DNA from: Aradus depressus
Lineage: Eukaryota; Arthropoda; Insecta; Hemiptera; Aradidae
DNA length: 64,000 nucleotides
Reading direction: 5' to 3'
Assembly (NCBI GenBank): GCA_963662175.1
Contig: OY759224.1
Location: forward strand, 33,179,489-33,243,488
The translations under genes were made by a program, and so were the position numbers. Positions 11,476-21,434 of this stretch are shown in pieces; the stretch's first letter is position 1, and every line of letters begins with the position of its first letter. The notes under the pieces were generated by a model. It was not told the DNA's origin. It searched no databases and saw only the letters and a list, made by a program, of their open reading frames with translations.

Positions 11476-12235
11476 TCAATTCCTAAATTCTCAATCATAT
11501 ATTCCGAATTTTGGGGACTTTTAAGAGTTTTTTAAAATTTACTCTTAAGCAGAAGCATTGTCTTTAATTTAACTGATTATTTTTGATTTGTATTTAGTGT
11601 ATAAGGGTAAATGGTTAAGGAACCTTATTGTATAATTGTACCTCTGTAAATGCGACTGTTTAGTCGAGTGCAATTAGGTTTATACCTCGGAACCCACCTA
11701 TAATGAATGGATTTGAATGTTTCAGGTTTTTTTGAATTTGTTATACTAAAAAGTAAAAAGTTAACCCTTTGAAACCTTCCGCTTATTTTTTTTTTTTTTT
11801 TTACGGATACTCCCATGAAAATGACGTTACTTCTGGTATAGTATATTCCTTTTATAGCTATATTCATTTTTTCTGTCCAGAATTATTTAATTTCTACATA
11901 AAGTATACAAAGGGACAACAAACGTCCTTGAAAAGTAGGCATTGCAGGTATAGAAAAGGGAGTAGGGTAGGGAAGCAGGGATAGTGGAGAACAGGAGTGG
12001 CTCTGCTCCCAAAACAGTTTAGTATCGTGCCTGTGTCCTCGTGGAACGTTATTTTGAATATTTTTCCCAGTATTTGTTGAAATTCTCGATTATATTCGCA
12101 GACAGAAACGTATGCATCGTGTGTCGCTACAGTGATAATATTATATTGTAATAAAAAAAACTTCATTTGTACATTTTTTATTTGTTTCATTTTCGACTTT
12201 CCGTTTACCAATTTTTCGAATATTTCTTGTTGCAG
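11476..12235. other. No gene seen
   Basis: AT-rich sequence with an 18-T run near 11785-11803. It may be intronic if the candidate exon at 12236 is real. Confidence 0.35.
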
Positions 12236-12430
12236 ATAATTATTAATTATGATAGTTACAGTAAGAATAGTGATTCAGCAGATGTTAAAGAAAATGTTTT
12301 TCTTTGCGAAAAACTTGGATCTAAGAGCAGTTATGATGTAGGTTCTATTGTTGATATTAAAAGAGGATTGGGGACTTTAAAACAATCTTCTGAGGAGAGA
12401 AACGATGGATTATTACAATACTTAAAATAG
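12236..12430 (+). CDS. Possible terminal exon of an unknown gene
   Basis: A pyrimidine-rich tract ending TTCTTGTTGCAG precedes an open frame beginning at 12236 and stopping with TAG at 12428-12430. It would encode 64 residues, largely polar and charged (for example SADVKENVFLCEKLGSKSS and LKQSSEERNDGLLQYLK). The composition looks more protein-like than the surrounding AT-rich sequence. I recognise no domain, and no start codon or polyadenylation site is evident. It could be a chance open frame, or the last exon of a gene starting upstream. It cannot be joined to the exon at 14825 or to the gene at 37297 without bypassing its stop. Confidence 0.3.
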   Translation: MIINYDSYSKNSDSADVKENVFLCEKLGSKSSYDVGSIVDIKRGLGTLKQSSEERNDGLLQYLK

Positions 12431-12945
12431 TTGTATTCATTCTTAATTGATTAATTTATTTCTCGGAAGAAAAAAATCGTTCACCTTTTGAGTGTGTAGA
12501 TATTCTATTTGTGACTAATGGATAATCCACACTACAGATGAGTAGTATATACGTATCAGTCATTCACAATTTTTTTAAAGTATAGACTCAAGTTTTATTT
12601 GAGAAAGAAAATATACTATACTTAAGAAAAGTAAAGAAACCACTTTAGTCAAAACGAAACAAGAGTACTTACAGTTTGGAAAGTAATTCACAACGAAATT
12701 GGCTCTAAGAAAGTGGGCAATTATTCACTTGGACAATTTGTTGTCTCTCAAATCAAATATTTACATGTTAACTGATTAACTGATTACTAATTGAACTAAT
12801 TGATTAGTTCAACACTAACTTCATCTTGAGAACTATTGACTATTGTCTAAATCATTATCTGTCCAATTCTCAGCTGTATATATGTATACTTTATATTTTA
12901 ATGTCTACCCCGCAGGTCTATTATAGACGAAATAACTAATTAAAA
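12431..12945. other. No gene seen
   Basis: AT-rich and unique-looking, with no supported structure. Confidence 0.4.
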
Positions 12946-13235
12946 AAAAGTTGTCTGTGAATCTCCGAATTAATCAATTAAGTTTCCGCTCTCCCTGCAA
13001 AACCAATTGATTGTTCGGGCTAAAAATCAATGTTGACTTACATAGGAATTTCTGAATACTAAATTGTGTGTCCATACATTCATTACTTCAGCAGTTATTT
13101 GGCTTTTTGGGTCGAACCCCTCTTCTCCGATCTCCCAGTTCCCATCGGCCGATTTCTCGAAAAATTTATAGGGGTCCTTATGGGGTTTTGAATTTACATA
13201 TAAAACTCCATGTCGATACATTTATTACATCGGCA
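12946..13235 (+). repeat. CCCCAG-family repeat
   Basis: Family order: CGAATTAATCAATTAAG, TTCCGCTCTCCCTGCAAAAC, the CATACATTCATTACTTCAGC segment, CGGCCGATTT, then TCGATACATTTATTACATCG. It is cut by the LINE fragment that begins at about 13236. Confidence 0.7.
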
Positions 13236-13852
13236 GTTGTACACCCTAGGAAACAGCAAGCAGATTGGACTCTACTGGGTTCTCGGACACTCGGGGATCC
13301 AGGGAAACGAGGAGGCAGACCGACTAGCCAAGGAAGATTTAAGTAAGCCTTTTATGGGGCCAGAGCCGGTGCTGGGAATATCTCGGGAGGCATACCGAAC
13401 CCGGATTAGTTCAGGTAAAGAACTTAAGATCATTAAGGAAATAGCCAAAAACAATAGCTACACACAAAAAAAACATAAATGAAATTGAAATGAAGGACAA
13501 AACTCATAATTTTAGGAATACACTGGGCTTGGGGTTGCGACCTGGTTTGGGGCCTGCGGGGGACACGGCCGGGGCACTGGTCTACAGACCTTAAAGCTCC
13601 GAAGGTCTGGACGGCAGGCACCACATGCAGACCTTCCTTCAGGAGTCTACTCACCACTCACCAGACAGCCATGAGCCTATATGTATTGTACATATGAGTG
13701 AAGTGGTCCGGTGGTGCCTCCTTCTGCCCCCCGGCCTCACCGGTGTCTCTTGCTTGGGGGCCTCTGGTTCCCTGCCTCTCCTACCTCCCTTCTCAATTTT
13801 GCTCCCTCTTTGTATCTGGCCAATATGTCTATCATGAGGCCAAAAAAAAAAA
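13236..13852 (+). pseudogene. LINE fragment: RNase H piece plus 3' UTR
   Basis: From about 13240 the frame gives KQIGLYWVLGHSGIQGNEEA then DRLAKEDLSKPF, the C-terminal block of an ORF2 RNase H domain (GHSGIxGNExAD). The frame degenerates by about 13480. A GC-rich 3' untranslated part follows (GTCTGGACGGCAGGCACCAC near 13605). It ends in a GGCC/GGCC, TATG/CATG hairpin at 13818-13841 and an A-tail to 13852. The 3' part is homologous, in opposite orientation, to 14101-14480. Confidence 0.75.
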
Positions 13853-14100
13853 TTGATAATAAAAATCGACCGAGCATAATACTATGATGGTTGATTATAA
13901 AAGAGAAGGGAGGATGCCCAGCCAAGGTTTGAAATAAAATTAATTTTAGACAGTAGGGGGTGGTTAGAAAAGTGTGACGAGAAAGAAGAAGAAAAATAAA
14001 AATAGTCAAGATAAGATAAGATAAAAAAATAAATAAATGCTTGATAAAAATATATAAATGTGTAAAATGAACCAAAAAGAATAGTATTGATTATTTATTT

Positions 14101-14480
14101 ATTTTTTCTTCTTCTTCTTCTTTTTGGCCTTATGTCCGAGCATATTGGCCAACCCTACTCTAAGTTTTAGAAACCGAGGAAGAACGAGGCATGGGGCCAG
14201 AAGAAGCAAGAACCGGGCCCCAGCCCGGCCGAGGACAGCAGAAGACACCGCCGGACCACTTCACCCATAGATACAGCACATAGAGGCTCAAAGCTGAGTA
14301 GTGAGTGGTTTGGGAGACTCCTGAAGGAAGGTCTGCATGTGGTGCTGGCCGTCCAGACCTCCGGAGCTCCTGGGTCTAAGACCAGTGCCCCAACGGCGCC
14401 GCCCGCGTGCCCCCAGCCAGACCAGCAACCCCAGGCCCCACCCCCGTCCCACCCCAACAACCCTGGGTCATAACCTTATT
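14101..14480 (-). pseudogene. LINE 3' UTR fragment, reverse of 13500-13852
   Basis: The T-rich tail at 14101-14125 (minus-strand A-tail, interrupted by TTC units) is followed by the terminal hairpin at 14126-14150 (GGCC/GGCC, TATG/CATA). GC-rich 3' UTR sequence follows, sharing AAGGTCTGCATGTGGTGC and GTCCAGACCTCCGGAGCTC with the plus-strand copy in reverse. No coding survives. With 13236-13852 it forms a tail-to-tail LINE pair separated by about 250 bp. Confidence 0.75.
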
Positions 14481-14824
14481 CTTGTATTACCTAGACTTAC
14501 CCAAACAGTGTTGAGCAATATAACTCTCTAAGGAGGGAAAGATCTACTGAAAAAAAGAGTAATAATGTTAATTATATGCTTACTCGATGAGACGTTAAAT
14601 AGCCGTATAATGCATCAAAAACTTTCATATATATTGATTATGATCAAATAATTTAGAAAATATAATAAAAATAGAGAATGAAAAAGAGAGAAAAAAAGGT
14701 AAAAGTAATTTGAATGATTAGACAATTGAGGTTGACGAATTAGAGAATAAAAGCTATGAGAATACAATTTTTTTTAAAATTTCTTTATACCTTTATTAAA
14801 TGTTGTTTCTCTGCTTTTTATCAG

Positions 14825-14884
14825 GAGTTATTACAGTTAAAGACTATTATACAGAGAGACACAACCGAAATGGTTATTTCAAAG
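14825..14884 (+). CDS. Possible 60-bp internal exon
   Basis: A strong pyrimidine tract ending TTTATCAG precedes GAGTTATTACAG, and after 60 nt comes a good donor, AAAG|GTTAGA. In one frame it reads ELLQLKTIIQRDTTEMVISK, which looks like coiled-coil sequence; a second frame is also open. It lies 22 kb upstream of the coiled-coil gene at 37297 on the same strand. The link is untested and the phase does not join directly to that exon. Confidence 0.25.
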
Positions 14885-15634
14885 GTTAGAAAAACATTAA
14901 TTTTCGACCAAAACAAGCAAAGTACACGGAACAGCTGAAGAAGTAAAAAGGACCGATATATCAGCAGTTGCTTTATCGTTTATTAACCTTATAAAGAAAC
15001 CTTCAGTGATCGATGTTTGCCAGAACTTTCTAAAGAACTTTGTAACTTTAAGTCTGACCCTTCGTTTCTTTTCTTTTTTGTAGTAAACTCCGACAATTCC
15101 AGGTCTGTACAAAGAAACGCCTCCTAGAGAGAAGGGGAGGGGGGTCTCTTTAGTTAGAGAACATTACAGCAGCTACGTGCTCAGCCTAAACTGGCACAAG
15201 CTATAAAATTTACAGGGAAACGTTGAGTAAACCCTTGTGTAGCCAGCAGACATAAATGAAATTTTTAAAGGAACAAGCAACCGTCTTTATTTTGTATGAA
15301 TCTCGGAGATCTTTGTTTTGCTTCCTGGCGTATCCAAAATGTAAAGGAAACTTCAACATTTTTCGGACTTGGGATTTCAAAATTTTGTAACTTGAAAAGC
15401 AACAAATTGTTTTACAAAAAACTTGGTGTATAAGTTCGGTTTGTCCACAACTCCCTACAAAAGTTTTGCAAAATGGAATAGGTAATAATTAAGGGTAGTT
15501 AAACTGCAACAATTTTCGGAAAATATATAGGTATATATATATTTTTTTTTTTTGCAAAATATATCACTTTATCAAGAAAGTTTCCGCATAACTTAATACA
15601 CATAATGATAGTAATCAGCTGTACAATAATTAAC
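14885..15634. other. No gene seen
   Basis: AT-rich, with a G-rich patch near 15130-15150. Nothing supported. Confidence 0.4.
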
Positions 15635-16024
15635 AATTGACAGGGTTAGAATCAAAATGGTCTAAGTGACATTTTTAAAACTTTGAAGAAACTGTGCATT
15701 AAGTTCTAAACTGATTTACAAAATCTATAATTTATCGAAACCGGAAATATTTTATCTTCTGCTATTATGGTGAAAGTTGCTGTTAGCAAACCATAAAATT
15801 GAATAAAAATCTTAATTTCAAGGTCACTATTGATATGTTTAAGTTACTTATTCATGTCACCAAAATGGTATAAGTGATTTGCCACTAGATCTCAGCACTG
15901 GCTAGCATTTCATTTGTACAACTTTTTTCCTGAACGAAACTATCATTTTTGTACCCGATTATGCATTTAACGAAAATTTTTCAAAAATGTCACTTGGACC
16001 ATTTTGATTCTAACCCCGTCAATT
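15635..16024. mobile_element. MITE with inverted repeats of about 45 bp
   Basis: The left end, GGGTTAGAATCAAAATGGTC then AAGTGACATTTTT (15643-15676), is repeated in reverse complement at the right end (about 15980-16013). AATTGAC/GTCAATT extends the match to 15635 and 16024. It is about 390 bp, with no coding capacity. Confidence 0.8.
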
Positions 16025-16114
16025 ATGTTTTGCAATTTACCTACGAGAAATTTTTGTGCAATTATTGTCAGATTTTCTTGTTAAATTCTCCAATGTTTAG
16101 GAGAAGTTATGTAA

Positions 16115-16360
16115 TCGGCCAGAGAGCGCTCAAAATTGCGGGTTTGAAACCCGGCCGAGACCCATATGGTTTTTATCTGAGAGGTGAAACAACGTTGAGC
16201 ACGCCGTCCTTTGGAATAACGTTAAGCGATGGTCCCGAGTCTGTACGACGTCAGGAACTCGTTAAAGACCCCTATCCTAGGTGAATAAAACATTTAGGGT
16301 AGGCAAAATGTAAGACTCTCAAAGTATTGTTGAACGCATGTCAGAGCGACAAAAGAGGTA
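16115..16360 (+). mobile_element. tRNA-derived SINE copy, diverged
   Basis: B-box-like GGGTTTGAAACCCGG, then GCCGAGACCC, AGCACGCCGTCCTTTGG, GTTAAGCGATGGTCCCGAG, GACGTCAGGAACTCGTTAAA and CTAGGTGAATAAAAC. The 3' part is degraded after about 16330. Confidence 0.75.
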
Positions 16361-16967
16361 AGTATTAGAATGGCGTGCTCAAGCGCGGGCGATTTCAGGG
16401 GGGAAATGGGCATTTGGGATCTTATATGTCCAAATGAAACGTAAAATTCGTTAAAAACTGGTCCGAAGAACAACGTGCTCAAGGTTATTTTCCACTTCCC
16501 AGTTAAAACAACTAAGCGTCCCGTCTAGATTTCCAACTCGCTATCCTGAGCTCATTAGGCACTGCATGTAAAGATAAATTAAGTTTCAGTTCGGTTCGAA
16601 TTAAAATAGTCAAGAAAGAAGTATAGAATACAGCTGGGCTTTAAAGTACCGTTTTCACATATTTTCTGAAAAACACAGGACAGCAAGGTCGGTAGATAGG
16701 CAGCCACCAAAAACGATGATAGTCAACCAAAGACAGATTTAGATATATTGGGAGGGTTGTTGTGTACACCTAGGGACCTAAGCATCGAACGCTCTTATCC
16801 CTTCCCTGTTAGCCCTACAGCAACTCCCATCCGAAGGACGACGTGCTGAAGGGTTTTACCGCTCAGATTAAATACCTATAAGCCTTGGCTAGATTTCCAC
16901 CGCCCATACATCATATGTAAAGATAAAATAAATATTTAGGTTGAATCTTATTTAATTTGTCATGGAA
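16361..16967. repeat. Degenerate SINE-like pieces
   Basis: AACAACGTGCTCAAGG at about 16470, GATTTCCAACTCGCTATCC near 16530, and GAAGGACGACGTGCTGAAGG near 16835 are diverged minus-strand SINE signatures resembling 1098-2372. Confidence 0.5.
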
Positions 16968-16969
16968 GA

Positions 16970-17378
16970 AATCTATATAAATAAAGCTGAAACGGGGTTT
17001 GTTTGTTTGTTTGTATATTTGTATGTTTGTCCCAACATCAAGCTCAAACCGCAAACGTATTTCCATGAAACTTCATATGTATCATTCTTCTAAGCCAGAT
17101 TCAATAATAGACTATATGGCGTCTCACAATATTTTACGGGAGAGGGTTGTGAGGGGGCCCTAAGCATAAATATAATGCTAGCTCATTAAATTGTCATGCA
17201 ATTTCAAATGTAGCACTCTTATCAGCCCAAATGAAAAATATGTTGTGTGACGTCTCAAAATTCAGAATGAAGGGGGGGGGGGGGGGGGGGGGGGGGAAGC
17301 ATTTTAACGGCTGTTTGGATTGTCATGGAATATCATATATATCATTCTAATAAGACCAAATTAAAAATTGGTAACAGA
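16970..17378 (+). mobile_element. Helitron-like 5' fragment
   Basis: It starts A|TCTATATAAATAAAGCTG, followed by AAACGGGGTTTGTTTGTTTG. Inside are repeated GTCATGGAATATCATAT-type units and a 25-G run (17272-17296). The same order is seen in the Helitron at 59726-61190. It lacks a 3' terminus. Confidence 0.6.
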
Positions 17379-17403
17379 CCTAAATTTTGATTCACCTAGG
17401 GTA

Positions 17404-17434
<31 letters not shown>

Positions 17435-17632
17435 CTTTAACGAATACCTGACATCGCACATGCTCGGGACACCATCGTTTACTGTCCCTGATAACTGTCC
17501 CTCCCGAAGGTCGGCGTGCTCATGGTTTTTTTTCACATATCAGATAAAAAAACCTAAGAGCCTCAGCCGGGTTTCGAACCACCTATCTTGAGCTCAGTAG
17601 ACAAGTATGCTAGGTCTGAGCTACCGGCACTC
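17379..17632 (-). mobile_element. SINE copy with an internal 30-G run
   Basis: It reads, in reverse, the SINE body from CCTAAATTTTGATTCACCTA through GGGT, then a run of 30 G at 17404-17433, GTCTTTAACGAATACCTGAC, GAAGGTCGGCGTGCTC, GGGTTTCGAACC (B box) and TGAGCTACCGGCAC (A box region). The G-run is an expansion of the GGGTAGGGG that normal copies have at this point. Confidence 0.85.
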
Positions 17633-17639
17633 TGATGGT

Positions 17640-18274
17640 ATCAACCTACATGACTCCTGTTCAACATCCTAGTTTCGAATCTGGGGGGGAGGGGGGAGGG
17701 GGGGGGGGCGCTCATATGACTAGTGGGCGGGTGGCGCGGAGTGGATTCGTTACCCCCCTCCCCCCCCCCCCCCCCCGCGCCGCCCCCTGGACCGCCAAAA
17801 CCACTTTTCTTTACATTTTGAGAATAGGACAATCAAAATCTGACCTTATCTCGGTCACGATATTTCTATCCCATCACACTCGACTTCCATTTCTTTGTGG
17901 AACGTGCAAGTAAATGTTACTCAAAACCTCCACAGTCAATTTCTTTTCTCCAAGCCTTGGGTGGGTGGGGGGGTGATGGGTGGAGGAGGGAGGGGAGGAG
18001 ATATATTCTCATTACAAAATTTAGCACATGACAAAAAAGGTTGAAGCAGTTGAGTTGAAATTTTTCAAAAACGATTCCGAGTCTGAAATCGAGAACCGGA
18101 TACCCAAAATTCAAATACTCCCTTCTGCAGTCTCCCGGAACAGGAACAGGAACAGGAGACCAGCCGTCCTTATAGACTATCATCGTATCTCGCTAAAGCC
18201 TATCTACAGACATTATGTGTTTTCCAGTAATATTCTATATTTTTAGGCTTTATGGTCCCAACTATAAAATTTCC
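17640..18274. other. No gene seen; G- and C-rich hairpin-prone stretch
   Basis: G-rich sequence at 17682-17709 faces a 16-C run at 17761-17776, which could pair. Open frames across it (Pro/Gly-rich) are low-complexity. The TSD TATAAAATTTCC at 18263-18274 marks the start of the next element. Confidence 0.5.
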
Positions 18275-18315
18275 AATAGAAATAAAAGACGTTGTCTTCC
18301 CACTGTTTTATTTAT

Positions 18316-18357
18316 ACCAGAACCGGTTTTCGACGCAACAGCGTCATCATCAGTGGT
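18316..18357 (-). ncRNA. Hammerhead ribozyme motif, left arm
   Basis: On the minus strand: stem I ACCA; core CTGATGA; one extra T; stem II GACGC-TGTT-GCGTC; core GAA; self-complementary stem III AACCGGTT; cleavage-site C; then TGGT closing stem I. All invariant core positions are intact. The short palindromic stem III suits pairing between two ribozymes, as described for Penelope-type hammerheads. Confidence 0.85.
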
Positions 18358-18721
18358 TCATCTACCATAGAATAACAAAAAATATACAAATAATAAAAAG
18401 TATAAATAATTCCTAAAGCATCAGGGTACAGAGTAAAATTATAAAATAAACTTACCCACCCACACAGCACAGCGGTTGGAAGATAACTGGCATAGCTCTA
18501 AGGGGTGGGGAAAGCCAGATTCACTCACTCTCTCAACATGCAAAAACCATTCATTCTAATAAATACATTAAGTCTGTACATAATATAAACATTTTCCATC
18601 ATACAGCCAAAGAAATTATTTGTTGTCATAAAATATATAAAAAATAAATACATAAATAAATACATTGTTAAAAATTATTACAGACTTGAAATCACAATAA
18701 ATATCATTATAAAAACCATAT

Positions 18722-19432
18722 TTACAATACATCTTTCACAGGATAGCTACTTCCCTTAGTTTTGGACCAATCTCTCACACCAGTTAGGTCAGGCAGCAGA
18801 AGGGAGTTCTTAACCTCTATTTTTTTGTTAAGACTTTTTGAATCCTCATATAAAGAAAGTCGGATCTCCAAGCCTTCTAGGATATCTGTACGTCTTCCCT
18901 TGGTACCCTCGTGCAACAGCGCCACTCTATGGGTACCAGTATGGCCCTCATTTTGACAATGAATAAAGAACTCGGAATCCCTTCTTCGTAGATGTTCCTT
19001 AGTCCGTATGTGTAATTTCCTTCCTGTCTGTCCAATATATGTTGCATTACAATCACCACATGTCAGTTTGTAAACACCGGATTTGTCCCTGAAAGGTACT
19101 CTGTCCTTCAGACTGGGGAAACAATTCCTTAAAGTGTTGTCATTTCTGTAGGCCACCCTGACTCCGTCTCTAGTAATAGTACGACCCATCCTCTCGGACA
19201 CAGGCCCTAGGTAAGGGAGTACACACCAATTCTTGTATACATCCTCATTCCTTTTCAGGCCTCGGGGCATAAGCTTATTCTTAACTTTTTTCTTTATCAT
19301 TCTCTCGACCAACCCCGCGTCATATCCGTTGACTTCTGCGATATGTTTTATGCAATTTTTCTCCTTATCGAAATTATCGCTGGTCAGAGGAACATGAAGC
19401 AGTCGGTTGGTGAGAAAATGAAATGCCGCCAT
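18722..19432 (-). CDS. Penelope-like ORF C-terminus with GIY-YIG endonuclease (left copy)
   Basis: This is a 236-residue open frame read from the first in-frame ATG; upstream sequence (to about 19473) also stays open, so the true protein is longer and truncated by the junction. Residues 1-60 correspond to the region after the reverse transcriptase palm/fingers (AAFHFLTNRLL, then VNGYDAGLVERMIKK). The GIY-YIG nuclease follows: GVYKL at 119-123 with CxxC at 125-128, YIG at 132-134, Arg138, KEH at 145-147, and the acidic pair in LEGLEI at 185-190. The fold normally nicks target DNA to prime reverse transcription. The reverse transcriptase catalytic motifs are absent, so this copy is not autonomous. 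The carboxyl part is identical to the plus-strand copy at 19475-19999. Confidence 0.88.
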   Translation of the reverse strand: MAAFHFLTNRLLHVPLTSDNFDKEKNCIKHIAEVNGYDAGLVERMIKKKVKNKLMPRGLKRNEDVYKNWCVLPYLGPVSERMGRTITRDGVRVAYRNDNTLRNCFPSLKDRVPFRDKSGVYKLTCGDCNATYIGQTGRKLHIRTKEHLRRRDSEFFIHCQNEGHTGTHRVALLHEGTKGRRTDILEGLEIRLSLYEDSKSLNKKIEVKNSLLLPDLTGVRDWSKTKGSSYPVKDVL

Positions 19433-19474
19433 TTTGTGTCCATAAGGATGGGAAGAGTCTGCAGGTATATACCT

Positions 19475-19999
19475 GAGGATGTATACAAGAATTGGTGTGT
19501 ACTCCCTTACCTAGGGCCTGTGTCCGAGAGGATGGGTCGTACTATTACTAGAGACGGAGTCAGGGTGGCCTACAGAAATGACAACACTTTAAGGAATTGT
19601 TTCCCCAGTCTGAAGGACAGAGTACCTTTCAGGGACAAATCCGGTGTTTACAAACTGACATGTGGTGATTGTAATGCAACATATATTGGACAGACAGGAA
19701 GGAAATTACACATACGGACTAAGGAACATCTACGAAGAAGGGATTCCGAGTTCTTTATTCATTGTCAAAATGAGGGCCATACTGGTACCCATAGAGTGGC
19801 GCTGTTGCACGAGGGTACCAAGGGAAGACGTACAGATATCCTAGAAGGCTTGGAGATCCGACTTTCTTTATATGAGGATTCAAAAAGTCTTAACAAAAAA
19901 ATAGAGGTTAAGAACTCCCTTCTGCTGCCTGACCTAACTGGTGTGAGAGATTGGTCCAAAACTAAGGGAAGTAGCTATCCTGTGAAAGATGTATTGTAA
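19475..19999 (+). CDS. Penelope-like GIY-YIG endonuclease fragment (right copy)
   Basis: Homology to the family starts at GAGGATGTATAC (19475; residues EDVYKNWCVLP) and runs to the TAA at 19997-19999. An open frame extends further upstream through the spacer, but that part is the left copy read antisense and is not genuine coding. GIY-YIG residues (GVYKL, CxxC, YIG, Arg, KEH, LEGLEI) match the left copy exactly. The fragment is 5'-truncated relative to the left copy by about 226 bp. No own start codon can be supported, so it should be treated as a truncated coding remnant preserved by the palindrome. Confidence 0.82.
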   Translation, partial: EDVYKNWCVLPYLGPVSERMGRTITRDGVRVAYRNDNTLRNCFPSLKDRVPFRDKSGVYKLTCGDCNATYIGQTGRKLHIRTKEHLRRRDSEFFIHCQNEGHTGTHRVALLHEGTKGRRTDILEGLEIRLSLYEDSKSLNKKIEVKNSLLLPDLTGVRDWSKTKGSSYPVKDVL

Positions 20000-20361
20000 A
20001 TATGGTTTTTATAATGATATTTATTGTGATTTCAAGTCTGTAATAATTTTTAACAATGTATTTATTTATGTATTTATTTTTTATATATTTTATGACAACA
20101 AATAATTTCTTTGGCTGTATGATGGAAAATGTTTATATTATGTACAGACTTAATGTATTTATTAGAATGAATGGTTTTTGCATGTTGAGAGAGTGAGTGA
20201 ATCTGGCTTTCCCCACCCCTTAGAGCTATGCCAGTTATCTTCCAACCGCTGTGCTGTGTGGGTGGGTAAGTTTATTTTATAATTTTACTCTGTACCCTGA
20301 TGCTTTAGGAATTATTTATACTTTTTATTATTTGTATATTTTGTTATTCTATGGTAGATGA

Positions 20362-20403
20362 ACCACTGATGATGACGCTGTTGCGTCGAAAACCGGTTCT
20401 GGT
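20362..20403 (+). ncRNA. Hammerhead ribozyme motif, right arm
   Basis: This is the mirror image of 18316-18357, with stem I ACCA/TGGT, core CTGATGA and GAA, stem II GACGC/GCGTC with a TGTT loop, and palindromic AACCGGTT. Predicted cleavage follows the C at 20399. Confidence 0.85.
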
Positions 20404-20489
20404 ATAAATAAAACAGTGGGAAGACAACGTCTTTTATTTCTATTAGAAATCTCGTCCCACAACATCTTACTATCACATATAAAATTTCC

Positions 20490-20730
20490 TGTCGATTCTT
20501 CATTCTATCAGCAGTTATCATGTTCGCAGACACACACACAGGCAGCCTTTTTTTAAAATATTTATATTCTAGAGGCCGGAAAACATGAAATTCCGTTGAA
20601 AACTCTGCGGATTTTGAACCGATTATAGAACTTCGCCTATACTTCGTAAAGCTGGGAAGAAAAAAGAAAGAAAAATGAATGTATCAACATGAAATTTTAT
20701 AAGCGGATCCATAAAACCAGAAGAACCACA
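20490..20730 (+). repeat. CCCCAG-family 3' part
   Basis: TGTCGATTCTTCATTCTATC, CAGCAGTTATCATG, AGACACACACAC, GAAATTCCGTTGAAAACTC and CCTATACTTCGTAAAGCTGG follow the family order. This copy is interrupted by insertions on both sides. Confidence 0.65.
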
Positions 20731-20742
20731 CCTATTGACTTT

Positions 20743-21422
20743 TTTTTTTTTGGTGGCCAACCTCCGGTGGAGGCCACGACACCATCGCCGAATCGTCGGG
20801 GAAAAAGGGAGGCCTAACTAATTTATTTACAAAATTAAAATACTCAAGAACATAATTAAAAATACAGAATATATGTTGCTGTGGTAGGCTAGGAGCGACC
20901 GCTGCCGACCATCTGCGACGATCAGCGGTCACTCCCAGCCCACCTTAATTTTCTTGGCGGGCCGAGAGAGCTCGGGATAAATGTAGGGCGATCGCTAATT
21001 GTTGGTCGTTGGGGCGCCGGGGAGGACTGCAGGCCTCCCCGGCGCAGGGTCATAATGCTTGCTTCTTTCTCCGCCAGGAGGCGACAAATCGGCTGAACAT
21101 TGGGTAGCCAGTTTCCGTCACCAGCTGCCGTAGGTCGAGTCCTAGATACGATCCTGTCCCGCGTATCAACTCCACCCTAGGCCCGTCGTACAGCGGACAT
21201 TCGAGGACCACGTGCTCCGCAGTCTCGACCCCGCGGCACGAACAGTTCGGGTTGTTCTTCCTCTTAAAGAAGAACAGCTTGGAGTTGAAATCTCCGTGAC
21301 CTGATAGTATCTGGGACATCCAGTGGTCAGGCAGTATCCAAGTAGAGTCCAGACGTACCCGGATTTCCGGTAAATATGCGTAGGTCGTTCGGCCATCCGA
21401 TGATCGTGACCACCGCTGTTGG
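20743..21422 (-). mobile_element. 5'-truncated LINE with 12-bp TSD
   Basis: CCTATTGACTTT occurs at 20731-20742 and 21423-21434, flanking the insertion. The minus-strand A-tail is at 20743-20751. A 3' UTR follows, with a terminal hairpin (GTGG/CCAC, CCTCC/GGAGG) near 20752-20777. The ORF2 C-terminus lies within. Confidence 0.92.
21050..21420 (-). CDS. LINE ORF2 C-terminal fragment (R1/jockey-like)
   Basis: The LINE-derived part of this frame is about 123 residues and ends at 21050. It contains the SDGRTTYAYLPEIRVRL segment, the DHWMSQILSGHGDFNSKL motif and the zinc-binding CSCRGVETAEHVVLECP (CxC...H...C), typical of R1/jockey-group ORF2 C-termini. The frame also runs about 30 bases upstream past the TSD into flanking DNA, so the ATG at 21451 is not a real start. 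The endonuclease and reverse transcriptase domains are missing through 5' truncation, so it has no expected function. Confidence 0.85.
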
Positions 21423-21434
21423 CCTATTGACTTT

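Larger units (their letters stand above)
18275..20477. mobile_element. Penelope-like element, head-to-head palindromic insertion
   Basis: A perfect 12-bp TSD, TATAAAATTTCC, lies at 18263-18274 and 20478-20489. The left arm (18275-19247) and right arm (19474-20444) are inverted copies of about 970 bp. Their encoded proteins are identical over roughly 175 residues. A 226-bp spacer (19248-19473) is present only as a 5' extension of the left copy. A 33-bp non-palindromic tail (20445-20477) ends the element. Each arm runs outward from 5' coding sequence to a 3' end carrying a hammerhead motif. The spacer/right-arm junction lies at a palindrome, AGGTATATACCT (19463-19474). Penelope-like elements are known for inverted or tandem partial dimers and for GIY-YIG endonucleases. 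Confidence 0.9.

Noticed and set aside
17635..17913. Gly/Pro-rich ORFs around G- and C-runs (also 25081-25617 and 56280-56465)
   Set aside because: Open only because homopolymers lack stops; composition is low-complexity.
19343..19474. N-terminal 44 residues of the plus-strand Penelope ORF
   Set aside because: This part is the left copy read antisense through the spacer; true homology begins at 19475.
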